Origin: Nissolia schottii
Lineage: Eukaryota; Streptophyta; Magnoliopsida; Fabales; Fabaceae
Length of the DNA stretch: 64,000 nt
Assembly (NCBI GenBank): GCA_003254905.1
Contig: QANU01048949.1
Coordinates: 124,353 to 188,352 of the forward strand
Direction of reading: 5' to 3'
The position numbers were made by a program, and so were the translations under genes. Shown here piece by piece: positions 21,560 through 33,747 of the stretch. The notes beneath the pieces were generated by a model that was not told where the DNA came from, did not search any database, and saw nothing but the letters and a program-made list of their open reading frames with translations. Position 1 is the first letter of the stretch. Every line of letters starts with the position of its first letter.

Positions 21560-23782
21560 TGTTGTTGCTTACACAATCACAGATCGATCGATGAGAAAAA
21601 CGTTATGCTAATTTGGGAATGAACGGTAACAATAAGGCTCTCTCTTACTCATGAAGATGATGATGATGATGATGATACTTTTTCATGAGTGAGTGTGACG
21701 GCTAAGCTAGGTTGAACTAAAGTGAAAGTGCAATAGTTATTTCAGTGAACGGCTTTATACTATAGCTAGATGGCAATATTTAATTTTATTATACTATACT
21801 ATTTTATTTTAAAATTGAAAGGCTGGTTTTTGCTCTGCTTGGTGGCTTTGGTATCCGTGCAGGTTTTACTGTTAGCGACGTGCCAAGATTCTATGCTGCG
21901 AGGTGTACCAAATCACAATACACGCCCCGTTAATATTCGCCACGTGTTGCTGTTTCCAGATCTCTCGCCTAGCTATAAATCCACGACGTCCCATCTGTAT
22001 TTTTCTGGATTTTTTTCTAAAAGAAAATCTATACTACCATTTTAAGTACTTTAAAAAGTAAAACTTTGGTAAGCAATTGTAAAACAGTAATTTTATATTG
22101 AGAAAAATCACGTAAAAAAATTTAAGAAAAATAAAATTTGTATGATTTTAGTAATTCTCCATAAATTTTATAACTTTTTATTTGGTTTCCTTAACTATGC
22201 TTAAAGACGTTAATTAGGAAAACTCTAAAAAGTATCACAATCTTTTAATTTAACACTTTAAAGTTTAAATTTTATAATCCTTTTATTTTTTTTACTGCAG
22301 TATCACTCACTAGCAAATTAATAAAATTGCCATTGTTGAACCCAATGTCCAGTTTCAACATGCACTCAATATCCATATGTCAGGATCATAAAAATTTAGT
22401 GTAAAATCTAATTCAACCTTAAAATTTAGCTAAATGATTAGGATTGTTTTATATTTATAAAAATTATCGAAGTCATATCTCTAACTAATGCTAACTTAAC
22501 ATATTTGCTACACATCCATTCGCAGCTATAGCAAATGGATTTTACTAGGCCATGTTAGCTGGACGTTGGTATTGTATACTAAAAATATAAAAAATGTTCG
22601 ATCGTTTACTGGATAAGCATGGCTAAAAATTCTATTAAATATTTTCTAGGAAACGGTCTGATGAGCACTACAATATATAGTTTTGCAGTTTACTGCTTTA
22701 GATCCTACATGTACAATTAATATCTACCACCATTAGGAAAAATAATATTATTATAGAGTATGAATTTGGTAGGTACATATCTTGTAGCAGCTGCAAATTA
22801 ATATTTGTAGTGCGAAATCGGCGTTTTCCTTGACTGAAATGGAATAATGCAGGGCGATGATATAACATTCTGAGCTGTTCACAACCCCAACAGCAGACTC
22901 ATATAGATCTAAAAGATTGGGTTTGTTCCCATTTGTGTCTATGTCTCGGTCTCTGACATACTTTTTTTTTTTAATTATTATTATTATTATTATTTTATCA
23001 TAAACTTTCTTGGATTATTGATTGTCTACGTAATAGATTAAGGAAATGAATAACTAATTAGATACTAAATTGAATGCAAGAGAACTACAACATGACAAAA
23101 ATGAAAGTATAATTTAATCGAGTAATTAAGAGCAAATTGAGTTTGTAATAGCAACAACATCTTGCCGAGGAATGAGATGTATATTCGCGTTATATGTCCG
23201 GTTACTTGTTTTACGAGGAAAATTGATAGCTGGGCAATCCTACATAGGAATTCTTCCGGACACCTTAAGAGAGAAATTCTAGCTTTTGGTGGTCATCAAA
23301 TTCGTAGTAATGAGCCTAATTCAGTTCGTAGATTGAATATTAATTTAAAGGAGAATCACAATTATTCTATTAGGATTAAAACATGTCTTCATTCCAACCT
23401 TCATCATTTTAAAATAAAAGTTTTAATTTTAATTAAATATGTTATTTCTTATTGACAAAGGTTCAAAATGATATTACAAAAAGACATCTAAAATAATTGA
23501 TTTGTTTGTAAGGTAAAATTACATTAAATATATTCATTATATAAAAGAGAAAATTTTATTTCTCCGAAAATCAATCATACAATTTAAGAACATATGAAAT
23601 TTATTTTGTAAGTGCCGTGTCAAAATGCACTTAGGAATTCATAAACTAACCAGTACTACTAAATTGACAGTGATATGCTAGAATTTTGAATATTCATATG
23701 ATAGTTACTCTTACACATGAGGACCGAGTGCGAGTGGTACTAGCATTAAGGTAGATATATATATATATATATATATATATAT
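21560..23782. other. Intergenic, upstream of the ARM gene
   Basis: Contains an (ATG)n microsatellite at 21656-21675, an (ATT)n run near 22975-22995 and an (AT)n run at 23755-23782 that touches the gap. The frame at 23162-23455 has no recognised domain. No confident gene. Confidence 0.45.
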
Positions 23783-23989
23783 NNNNNNNNNNNNNNNNNN
23801 NNNNNNNNNNNNNNNNNNNNNNNNNNNNNNNNNNNNNNNNNNNNNNNNNNNNNNNNNNNNNNNNNNNNNNNNNNNNNNNNNNNNNNNNNNNNNNNNNNNN
23901 NNNNNNNNNNNNNNNNNNNNNNNNNNNNNNNNNNNNNNNNNNNNNNNNNNNNNNNNNNNNNNNNNNNNNNNNNNNNNNNNNNNNNNNNN
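23783..23989. other. Assembly gap (Ns) inside a dinucleotide microsatellite
   Basis: A run of 207 Ns flanked by (AT)n on the left and (AC)n on the right, so the missing sequence is most likely more of the same microsatellite. Reading frames across it are artefacts. Confidence 0.97.
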
Positions 23990-24295
23990 ACACACACACA
24001 TACACACTATCATTAACATTATCACAAAATTAATTACGTATAATTCAGCTTTATTCAAAGCTTCTCTTTAATTTTTATCAACCCCACGTGGGGTCAGCAT
24101 TACCACCCATGCCAAGAGCTTTTCATTTCATATCACTGCCAACCTTCAATAAAAGCTCTAGGTCCACAAATGCATGTAGTTAGGATGGGTGGTATCCGGA
24201 ACATTTAATTGTTTCGTCCTTTCTATACATTCTTACGCCTTGACATAATTTTTTATTTCATTAAAAATAATGTAGATAATTTATATTTTTTTATA

Positions 24296-24593
24296 GGGTT
24301 AATTAAGTTTTTAATCCCTGTAATATGAAAAAGTTTGGTTTTAGTCCCTCATGACAAGTTTTAGTCCCTGTAAAACGTAAAAATTTGATTTTGGTCCCTG
24401 TGGACGGTTTGTTATGGACGGTGATGACATGTCAGTTAACCCGTCATCAGGGACCATTTCTACATCACCGTCCATCACCAACCGTCCAAAGGGACCAAAA
24501 TCAAATTTTTACATTTTACAAGGACTAAAACTTGTCATGAGGGACTAAAACCAAACTTTTTCATATTACAGGGACTAAAAACTTAATTAACCC
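24296..24593. mobile_element. MULE-type MITE with perfect 9-bp target duplication
   Basis: The 298-bp element starts GGGTTAATTAAGTTTTTA and ends with the inverse (TAAAAACTTAATTAACCC). Pairing continues inward through the phrases agtccctcatgacaagttttagtcc and ggactaaaacttgtcatgagggac, so the two halves are nearly complete inverted copies. The 9-bp duplication TTTTTTATA at 24287-24295 and 24594-24602 is exact. Nine-base duplications are the mark of Mutator-like transposition. No coding capacity; it depends on a transposase made elsewhere. Confidence 0.9.
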
Positions 24594-24602
24594 TTTTTTA
24601 TA

Positions 24603-27600
24603 ATACATTATAAAAGTGAATTTCATAATATATTGTAAAAAAATATAAGATGTCTATACGTTTTAGTAATCTAAATAGTACCACTATTTATTTTTGTGAT
24701 TCTTTAAAATGAATTTGCATTTTCTTTTTTCATTTGCCATGACACCGGAAGGTAGAAAGTAGCAACCTACCCCAGATCGAGCCCTGCATGACCATGTTCT
24801 ATAATTAGCTTCCGCAGCACTCTGTGTCGGACTGTTCCTGACTTGGATTGTATGTTACACAAAACGAAAACGTGCAACAATTACGGGCGTACAAAACTAT
24901 TTCTAGCAAGTTTTATTTAGTTTTTATAAACTTAAAACTATCATTTGAATAAAATTTATGTTTTGCATCGGGAAAAGAAAATCCTCAAAACAAAAAGATG
25001 CATTATTTTCTCAATAGCTTTAACTAAACCTGAATGTTATCGTGGATATAAGTTTAATTAGGTTAAAAAAAGGGAATACTACTCATTGAGCTTTAGAGCA
25101 TGTCTTGGGACTCATAAAATACAATCTACTTACATATTATTCATCAATAACGAATCCAGGACTCAACCCGAACATAATTATGAGCAAAAGACTGATTAGG
25201 TATGACAATTCTTCTGAGTCAATTTTTCCTTTTGACCAATAACAAGAAATAAAGAAGTAAACAGATTTTTTTTTAATTACTGTTACAAATCATTCGCCAT
25301 TTTTTGGGTCTGACAAATAATACGCGCGATCTGTTGGTATCGTGTCGTTCAAATTGGGCCTATCTAACGTTGATGGTATCTGTACTATACCTTGGGCCTT
25401 TCTGATTAACATTATTAAGGGCTTTGTTTTTGTTTTGCTGTTGGGCTTCGTGTCTTCCCAAAGTTTTCAATTGTTCCACGGATGGGTGTATGCCCGCGCC
25501 GAAAGAGATGTGACATTAAGACCCAAATAACAAAAAGAAAAAGATGTGAGATTGAGGAAGGGGAGGCCATGTCCAGTTTTGTAAGGATTTAATTTCTATA
25601 TAAAATGTTCTTGAATTGTTTTTGATGTGTATGAAAGATCATCATTTTGTGCAAGTGTGTATAGACACTCTTCAGTTGAAGTAATAAGCCGAAAAGCTTG
25701 CGTGTCAATTTAAGGGAATGTAGTTGACAGGTTCCTTTAATTCAAGCAGCTCATGCATCCCAACCTAAACAGGAACGAGTCCAAACCACATTAAAGGTTC
25801 AAAATGAAAGAGTCCTAACCACAATATTGTCGTTTTACGCTATGTAGCGTGTGCCTGTGTTGATGCTTTTGTTTTAGCTCAACGATTTTTCATTCTAACG
25901 TTCGATTCAAACCCTCTAGTAACAAGGGCTGTTAAATTATTAATATTGTAAATGAATTAATCCAGGAAAAAGTTTTAAACATTCACAAATTTATGAACTC
26001 ATTTTTAAGTACACCGACTCACATTAAAGTTGATGAAATCTACAAATAATTAAGTATTGTATCTGATATAGACTCTTTGTAACACATGGATCAAGAATAA
26101 CATTAAAAAGATTAAACATGGATAAACACTTGTCTTTAGTGTGGTCATCAAGGGTTTGATATAGGGTGATGTCATAAAATACGCCTTGAGTAGATCCACA
26201 AAGAGACAAGAAGAGAAACTATGATGGGTTATGGCTTGGAAGGTTTTAGGCCCCGCATCCCAAAGGTGTCATGGGATCCATTCCAATGCCTTTTGACCAG
26301 CTGTTAGGACTTGGGAAACAAGAAAATGGATACGCCTTCACAGCAACTAAACCTTGACATTGTGCAGCAGCCCTCAGACTGTGATTTCAGGAGCTCTTCT
26401 GGACACCCTCTGCTAATCTGCTGAGAGGGCAGCAAGCAACCTCAACCTTATACCCTTTAGGAAACATTCACAACAACCTAGGAGAGAGAGGCAAAAAGTA
26501 TGTTTGTTTGTACTAGGTAGTTTTAGTAAGAAATCTGCACTGAGGTAAGATTTGAGAGTGACATATTTTGGCTAAAGTTGCAAGCACAAGGACCCACACA
26601 ACAAAGGACCTTGTCCTGCAGCCTTGAAAGTGACAAAACCTAAGGAAGTCAAATGGAACCCTAGGAACGAGAAAGACGATAAGAAAGGAGGGAAAACCAA
26701 ATAAAAAAGAGGGAGATCAAGAGGAAAAAGAGATGAACAAGAGATAGAGCAACACACACACAACATAAGCAACCCAAACAGAGAACCCCAAGCTAGAGGG
26801 TGTATCCGAAAACACCACCATCTTTTGCTCTCAAACTCAACAGCTGAAGCCACCCACAACAAGAGCTTAGATTAGAGGACAAAGTTGTTCACCTTTCACA
26901 ATCCAACCCTCATACCCCCATTCTCCCTTCCTTCCATTCTTTTTTCCTTCCTCAATACTCAAAATAAGCTTACGAACCCATAATCTCTCATTTTCGTATC
27001 TTCATCTTATGTTTTAAATTCGTTTATCAAGACAGTTTAAATCAATGTCTTTGATGAAATTAATAGTATCTATTTTTATTATGAGTATACCTAGATATAT
27101 GAGACAAATAGACTTGTTATATCCATGACTATATCTTTTTTTTTTTTCTGTACAAATCAATATGCTTTCTTATATTCATCAAATTGTATAGGTATTGATA
27201 TCTTACTCATATGTCATCAAATAGTTGGTTAATAAATTAAAAATAAATAAAAAATAAAATAAAAATAACATGCAATACACTTAACAAGTAACAATTTAGG
27301 TTAAAATATCAATACTTCGTATTATGAGTGGAACAATCCCCGTAAATATATATCTTTTAGAATTTCTCGTACCCGTAATCACGTACCACCCACACGCCAA
27401 TCCCTAGGTTACATCTTCTTTGTAATTTTTATTCGCTCAACGGATTGGGTTATTGACTTCTGATTCTTATGTCCCACCTTGTTTGATTTACTCTCTGCAA
27501 CAACCAAAGACAAATAAAAAATAAGCGAAGGTTTGGTTAAGTTTTTTGCAAATGGTATCTGTAGTTATGGTGCATCAACACAGTATATTGATTCATTTGT

Positions 27601-28657
27601 TCATTATTTAATAAAATTTTAATAAGATTTACCTATATTATGATTAATATATCATCTAATAACAAATAAATAATAAATTAATATGATGTCTTACGAATCA
27701 TAAATATAGAAATATTAAAACTCTAAACTTTTTGGTAGATTAACTAACAAACCTTACTCTCTCTTTCTCTCTGTTTTTTTTTTTTTCAAAGAGTAAACAA
27801 AACAAATTGGGACAAGAAGTCCAAAAATCATGCTCTTGTCTAAGTAAAATGCTAATGTGAAAAAAATTAAAATTTCCCAAAATCCTAAACTTTGGACAAC
27901 CATATCACAATTGTTAGATTACTTTTAGCCAGTCATCAAACTATTATCAAGCCGCTCGAATTACCGTTAATCAACGCCAAAAATGTCTCCAAAAATTTAG
28001 TTTGCATACCAAACGCTCATAAAAAAAACATCACCCAAAAGATATTCATATGAATAATACTCTTCCACGAATTAAAAATCATTCCGCGAAAAAATCTCTT
28101 AGGACGACTTTCACTTTTATTTCATATATGTGATAATTTGAATTTATAAATTGTGTATACATTTTAAGATTTGTTTTGGACGTGTATACATTTAAAGATA
28201 AAAAAAAAATACAAACATTCCATCACAAAATGAAATATGTAGTATTTGAACTCAAGCGTGACATTGAAGCATAAGCTAACTATTACGTCCTTAACTTATT
28301 CTTGACTTACAATTCTTGGTATCAAAATCGACAAGAATGCACGACATATCATTCTTCATCACATATTGAGACAATCAATCCGAGTATCAATTATATCGGG
28401 ATTTTCTAATTTAAGAATAGTGACCGTTACATAATAACAAAGGTCATAAATAGCCACCCACACATTTATAATAGAGGTTATACGTTTCAATAACCTCATC
28501 AAGGCTTTAAAACAGCCCATTTACATTCAATTATGAGCTGTTACACACATTAACTACCTACAAACGACTAGGTACGTGGACAAGATAAAGTAGAAGCATA
28601 GCATACAAGAGGTACGTTTTGTTCATTTCTAATACTTATATACAACAAACACTTACT
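24603..28657. other. Long intergenic stretch, no gene recognised
   Basis: AT-rich, with only short unrelated frames. The part 26210-26900 is less AT-rich than its surroundings and might hold a small gene or lncRNA, but I see no domain or splice structure I can defend. T-runs lie near 27140 and 27775. Confidence 0.4.
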
Positions 28658-28662
28658 TAGAT

Positions 28663-28910
28663 TATTAAACCAGAGGGAATTGAGATGAGTGAATTGGAAT
28701 TGAATTGAATAAAGAATAGGTGAGATGCTTGATTCACAAGCAAGGTATATATATACAGCCATCAGGAACAGACTTGCAGCAAAGCAAGCTGTCATAGCAG
28801 CATAACAGATAACTGAATCTGTTATGCTAGCTATGGAACTAACTCAACTAACTTACTTGATCACTAAGTTAACTATAGCTAGCTAATGAAATACATTCAA
28901 TACTCTAATA
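28663..28910 (-). repeat. 3' LTR of the Copia element
   Basis: 248 bp, same length as the other LTR and about 95 percent identical by eye. It has a TATATATA run near 28746 and inverted ends tattaa/ctaata. Confidence 0.95.
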
Positions 28911-28917
28911 CTCCCCC

Positions 28918-31900
28918 TCAAGTTGGAGAATATATATTCAAAATTTTTAACTTGGAGATCAAATATTCAAACAATGGTCTTGGAATAGCTTTGGTGAGCA
29001 AATTGGCAACTTGGTCCTTTGATTTGACATGAATGAGAGTAATGGCTCCTTCATTGACCTTGTCCCTTATAAAATGACAATCAATCTCTATGTGTTTTGA
29101 TCTCTCATGGAAGGCTGGGATTGTGGCAATGGCAATGGCAGCTTGACTGTCATAGAACACACAAGCTCTGCCAATTGTGATTTCAAAGTCTTTGAGGAAG
29201 CTTTGCAGCCAAACCAGCTTACTTGTCACACTTGCTAATGCTCTATACTCAGCTTCTGCCGATGATCTTGACACAGTTTCTTGTTTCTTAGATTTCCAAG
29301 AAACTAAAGAGTTGCTAATAAAGACAACAAAACCATTGGTGATGCGCCTGTTGTCTTTGCAGCCTCCCCAATCAGCATCAACATATGCTTGCAACCTGAG
29401 AGAGGAAGTTGCAGAAAATAGAACCCCTTGGCCTAGAGTTCGTTTCAGGTACCTGAGTAAGTGATAGAGGGCCTGGAGATGAGTGGACTTAGGACTAGAC
29501 ATGTATTGACTCAATTTGTTAACAACATAACATATGTCCAATCTAGAAATTGTGAGATACATGAGCCTTCCAATCATTCTTCGATATTGAAAGGGATCAT
29601 CCAAAGGGTCACCATCATCAATGGAAAGAGTGAGCTTAGGTTCCATGGGCAGATTTTCAGGTTTTGCATTTAAGAAACCAGTATCTTCAAGCAAACTAAG
29701 GGTATATTTGTGCTGAGAAAGTAAAATACCAGTAGAGGATTTTGAAATCTCTAATCCTAAGAAGTATTTGAGGTCACCAAGGACTTTGAGCTTAAACATG
29801 CCTCCAAGCTACTGCTGTACTCGCCAAATTCTGTCATTGGATGCACTTGTGATGATAATGTCATCAGCGTAAACCAATAAAATCACCAAAGACTCCCCTG
29901 AACCTTGAGTGAAGAAGGAATAATCATTTTTGGAATGAATGAAGCCATTATTTAGTAAGGAGGTAGAGAACTTGTGAAACCATTGTCTAGAGGCTTGTCT
30001 AAGGCCATAAATGGACTTTTTCAGCCTGCATACTAGATTTTTCACCTCTCTATGATAACCTAAGGGCTTCTCCATGTAGACTTCTTCCACAAGATCACCA
30101 TTCAAGAAAGCATTGTTAGTGTCTAATTGCAAGAAATTCCAGGCTTTAATTGCTGCAATAGACAACAGAATTCTGACTGAAGTCAGCTTTTCCACAGGAG
30201 AAAATGTATCTTGAAAATCAATTCCAGCTTGTTGAGTGTATCCTTTAGCAACCAAGCGAGCCTTGAATCTATCAATGCTACCATCTAATTTGTGTTTGAT
30301 TTTATAGACCCACCTGCATCCACTCTTATGTTTATCTGTAGGTAAGGGAACCAAATCCCAAGTGTCATTGGACTCCATAGCATTAATCTCTTCTTTCATG
30401 GCCTGCCTCCATTCAGGATACACAACAGCCTGGTGATAGAAAGTAGGTTCGAGAATGGCTTCCAGTTGCATAACAAATTGCTGGTATAAATGCTGAAGTT
30501 TTACATAAGAGAAATAAGCAGAAATGGGATGAGATTCAGTAGCAGAATGGCATTGGTGTTGAGACAGATATGAAGGCATTCTGGATGTCCTTGTTGATCT
30601 TCTAATTAGTGGAGCAGTAGACAAGACATCATGGAGCTGTTGACACTGTTGTGGATATGGAAATTCCTGCTGTTGTAAAGGTTGTTGCTGTTGTTGAGGC
30701 TGCTGCAGAACAACAATGTCCTGCTGTGGTAATGGAATAACAACATCAAGAAAAGGGTCTGCTTCAGCAGCTACAGAATTCAGATGGAAAGGGAAGATAT
30801 TCTCATGAAAAACAGCATCTCTGGAGATGAAAAATTCCCTGGATTGCAGATCATAAAGTTTGTAGCCCTTATAGCCACTATGGTAACCAACAAAAATGGC
30901 AACCATAACCCTTGGTTGGAACTTTGTTCTATGAGCAGCAAGTGTAGAGGCAAAACATAGGCATCCAAAAACTCTCAAAGATTCATATGGAGGCATCTTT
31001 CCATACAATTTTTGATATGGAGACTGATATTGTAAGACTTTGGCAGGTGTCCAGTTAATTAATTGGGTGGCAGTGGCAATGCAATCCTCCCAAATGAGAT
31101 TGGAACCATGGATTGAAAGAACAATGCCTTGGCAATGTTTAAGAGGTGTTGATGCTTCCTTTCTACCACTGAATTCTGTTGAGGAGCTTGAACACAAACT
31201 AATTAATGAATAATTCATTTTGATTGCAAAAAGGAGATCAATGCTAGTTCCTTAGCATTATCACTTCTAACTTGCTTGATCACCTTATGAAATTGTGTTT
31301 CAATCATCACAATGAAACTAACAAGCTTCTGATTTGCATCAAATTGTTTCTTAAACAAATAAGTCCAAGCGAATCTAGGGCTATCATCCACAATAGTAAG
31401 AAAATACCTATGGCCATGGTAAGTTGGAAAATGAAATGGACCCCAAATATCACAATGGATCAAATCAAAAGCATTTTCAGCTAAGTGATTATTGCAAATG
31501 TATGACAACTTTTTCATTTTGGCAAGAGGGCAGATTTTACAAACAGTGGAATCAATTACAACCTTCGAACCAGAAAAAGGAATCTTTTGTAACACTTTAT
31601 TTGAGAGATGTCCTAATCTAGAATGCCAAATTGAATAGGAAACTGAATTTACATCAGAAACTATATCACCAGAAACAGATTGGCCAACAGGACTTGAGTC
31701 TGTGGCCTTGCTTGGAGCTGTAGCCTTGAAGACAAATAGCCCTCCAAGGATACTAGCCCTTCCAATCACCCTCAGGTTGCTGAGGTCCTGTATGAAACAC
31801 TCATTTGTGTTAAAAATGATTGCATACGGATTATGTTTCAACAATGCAACCACAAAAATAAGGTTGGTATGAAAATCAGGTATGAACAAGACGTTGTGTA

Positions 31901-33157
31901 GCTTAAGAGAATCAGTTAATGAAACAATACCAATGGCTTGTACTTTGACTTTGTGGCTATTAGGTAAAGAAAAAAAAGAGTTAGATACACTCATGGAAGG
32001 TGTAAAATGATGAAGAGAACAAGTAATGTGGTTTATGGCTCTGGAACCTAAGATCCATGTAGAATTGTTGGAAACAGAAAAAGACTGAGAAGTGGACAAC
32101 AAATGGCCAAGGCTCACATGATCTACTATGCAAAGAATATTACCTAAGTGAGTTTCCTTCAAATTGTCCACCTTAGATTCATGTGCAGTAGAAATTTGAG
32201 CAGAAAGAAAACTGAGGAGCTGCTGATACTGAGCATTGGTTAATTGCAGAGGATGTTCAGGGCCTGTGGCAGTAGTACTGGTAGCTAAATCTGTGACTTC
32301 AGAGACTTGATGAGCTGAATTGTTCTTGTGCTTGCCTTTCTTGTAATAAGGAGGGTAACCAATAATCTTGTAGCATTGTTCCATGGTATGGCCAAGCACA
32401 CCACAATTTGCACACTTCGGCCTGTCATTGGAGCTCACTTTCGTGCCATCTTAATTGTTTCTCACAACAAAAGAGACTTGAGAATCAACACAATTACCTA
32501 TAGCCCTCTGCTTCTCTTCTTGCGTTACAAGGAAAAAGACTTTGTTTATTGGAGGTATGGAATCCATCAAGAGGATTTGACCCCTAATGCCAGCATAAGA
32601 ATCATCTAATCCCATTAAGAAACCAATTACAAGTTTAACGTCCAAAAATTTCAGAAGTTGCTTTGTGCCTTCGCAATTGCGTGAAAGTAAAGGGCGATAG
32701 TTTGCCAATTCAGTCCAAATGGATTTCAGCTTAGTGTAATATTGAGTTACAGATAAAGAACCTTTCTGAGTGTTGGACAATTCCTTTTGAGCTCAAAGAT
32801 CCATGGGTCATTGCCTTGCTGAAATCTATCTTGAAGATCTTGCCAAATTTCAGCAGCTGTAAAGTGAGAGATGATACTTGTTGAGATGTCTTTGCTTACT
32901 AAATTCAGTAACCAAGAGCAAACAATGCTGTTAATTCTATCCCAAGAAGCCATCAAAATGGGATTATCTTTAGGTCTAGGCAAAGATCCATCAACAAAAA
33001 CCAACTTGTTCTTGGCAATTAGTGCCATTTTCATGGATCTGAACCAAAAATTGTAATTATCACCATTAAGTTGCTGAGAGACCAACAACACACTAGGACT
33101 ATCAGAGGAAATGATCGAATAGGGATTCGTGAAATCTTCTAAGCTTTGAGAAGCCAT
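28918..33157 (-). pseudogene. Copia gag-pol, interrupted
   Basis: Gag begins at MASQSLED (ATG at 33157). A frame change near 32770 and a stop near 32451 break gag. The CCHC knuckle CANCGVLGHTMEQC follows. The protease reads WILGSRA where an active Copia protease has D-S-G-A, so the catalytic aspartate is lost. Integrase shows the HHCC finger (HSRLGH ... CKICPLAK) and its first two catalytic Asp (CDIWGPF, SDNAKE); a frame change near 31216 precedes the NSVVERKH motif. RT has the YADDIII box and RNase H has DADWGGC and SRSSAEAEYRAL. A further stop lies at about 29800-29808 inside RT. No functional polyprotein can be made without frame correction. Confidence 0.95.
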
Positions 33158-33494
33158 GGGAAGGAAAATGCAGAAAAAAATTCCAAAACAGAGAAACTGA
33201 GAAATGCACAACAGATGCTACAGAATTTCAGAACAAGATTGCAGAAAATGAAACCTGATTCTGCCTAGCCACCAATGAAATTCTCAAAGGGACTCAATGA
33301 AATTGAATCAAGAACCTGAGAATTAGGGTGAAACTACCTCACAACTTTTCGAATTTTGCAAGAAAGAATCAGGAACTGAAGTAGGTTCCAGAGTTTCCTG
33401 AAGAAAATTCACAGTAGGAGGGAGTATAACCTTGCAATCCAGCTAATGGAAGAGAAATGGAGAGAAAATGTGGAAAGAACTTCTTCTGATACCA

Positions 33495-33742
33495 TATTAA
33501 ACCATAGGGAATTGAGATGAGTGAATTGGAATTGAATTGAATGAAGAATAGGTGAGATGCTTGATTCACAAGCAAGGTATATATATACAACCATGAGGAA
33601 CAGACTTGCAGTAAAGTAAGCTCTCATAGCAGCATAACAGATAACCGAATATGTTATGTTAGCTATGGAACTAACTCAACTAACTTACTTGATCACTAAG
33701 TTAACCATAGCTAGCTAATGAAATACATTCATTACTCTAATA
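33495..33742 (-). repeat. 5' LTR of the Copia element
   Basis: 248 bp; adjoins the tRNA-iMet primer binding site on its inner side and TAGAT on its outer side. Confidence 0.95.
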
Positions 33743-33747
33743 TAGAT

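Larger units (their letters stand above)
28663..33742 (-). mobile_element. Full-length Ty1/Copia retrotransposon, defective, TSD TAGAT
   Basis: Two 248-bp LTRs (28663-28910 and 33495-33742) bound the element and the 5-bp target duplication TAGAT lies at 28658-28662 and 33743-33747. On the minus strand the primer binding site TGGTATCAGA (33485-33494), matching the initiator methionine tRNA, follows the 5' LTR directly. The polypurine tract TGAGGGGGAG (28911-28920) precedes the 3' LTR. LTR ends are TATTA/TAATA instead of TG/CA. I count about 12 substitutions between LTRs (about 5 percent), so the insertion is not recent but not ancient. Gene order gag, protease, integrase, RT, RNase H identifies Copia. 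Confidence 0.97.

Noticed and set aside
20247..21622. Several plus-strand frames of 64-147 codons
   Set aside because: They are antisense shadows of the GC-rich ARM-repeat gene on the minus strand.
23162..23455. 97-codon plus-strand frame
   Set aside because: No domain, no coding-like composition, inside AT-rich intergenic sequence.
23694..24058. Reading frames of 83-115 codons on the minus strand
   Set aside because: They run across the N gap and an AT/AC microsatellite; the residues are artefacts.
26210..26862. Possible small gene or peptide precursor (for example a frame reading MMGYGLEGFRPRIPK)
   Set aside because: The FRP phrase recalls signalling peptides but the rest does not match any family I know and no signal peptide is encoded.
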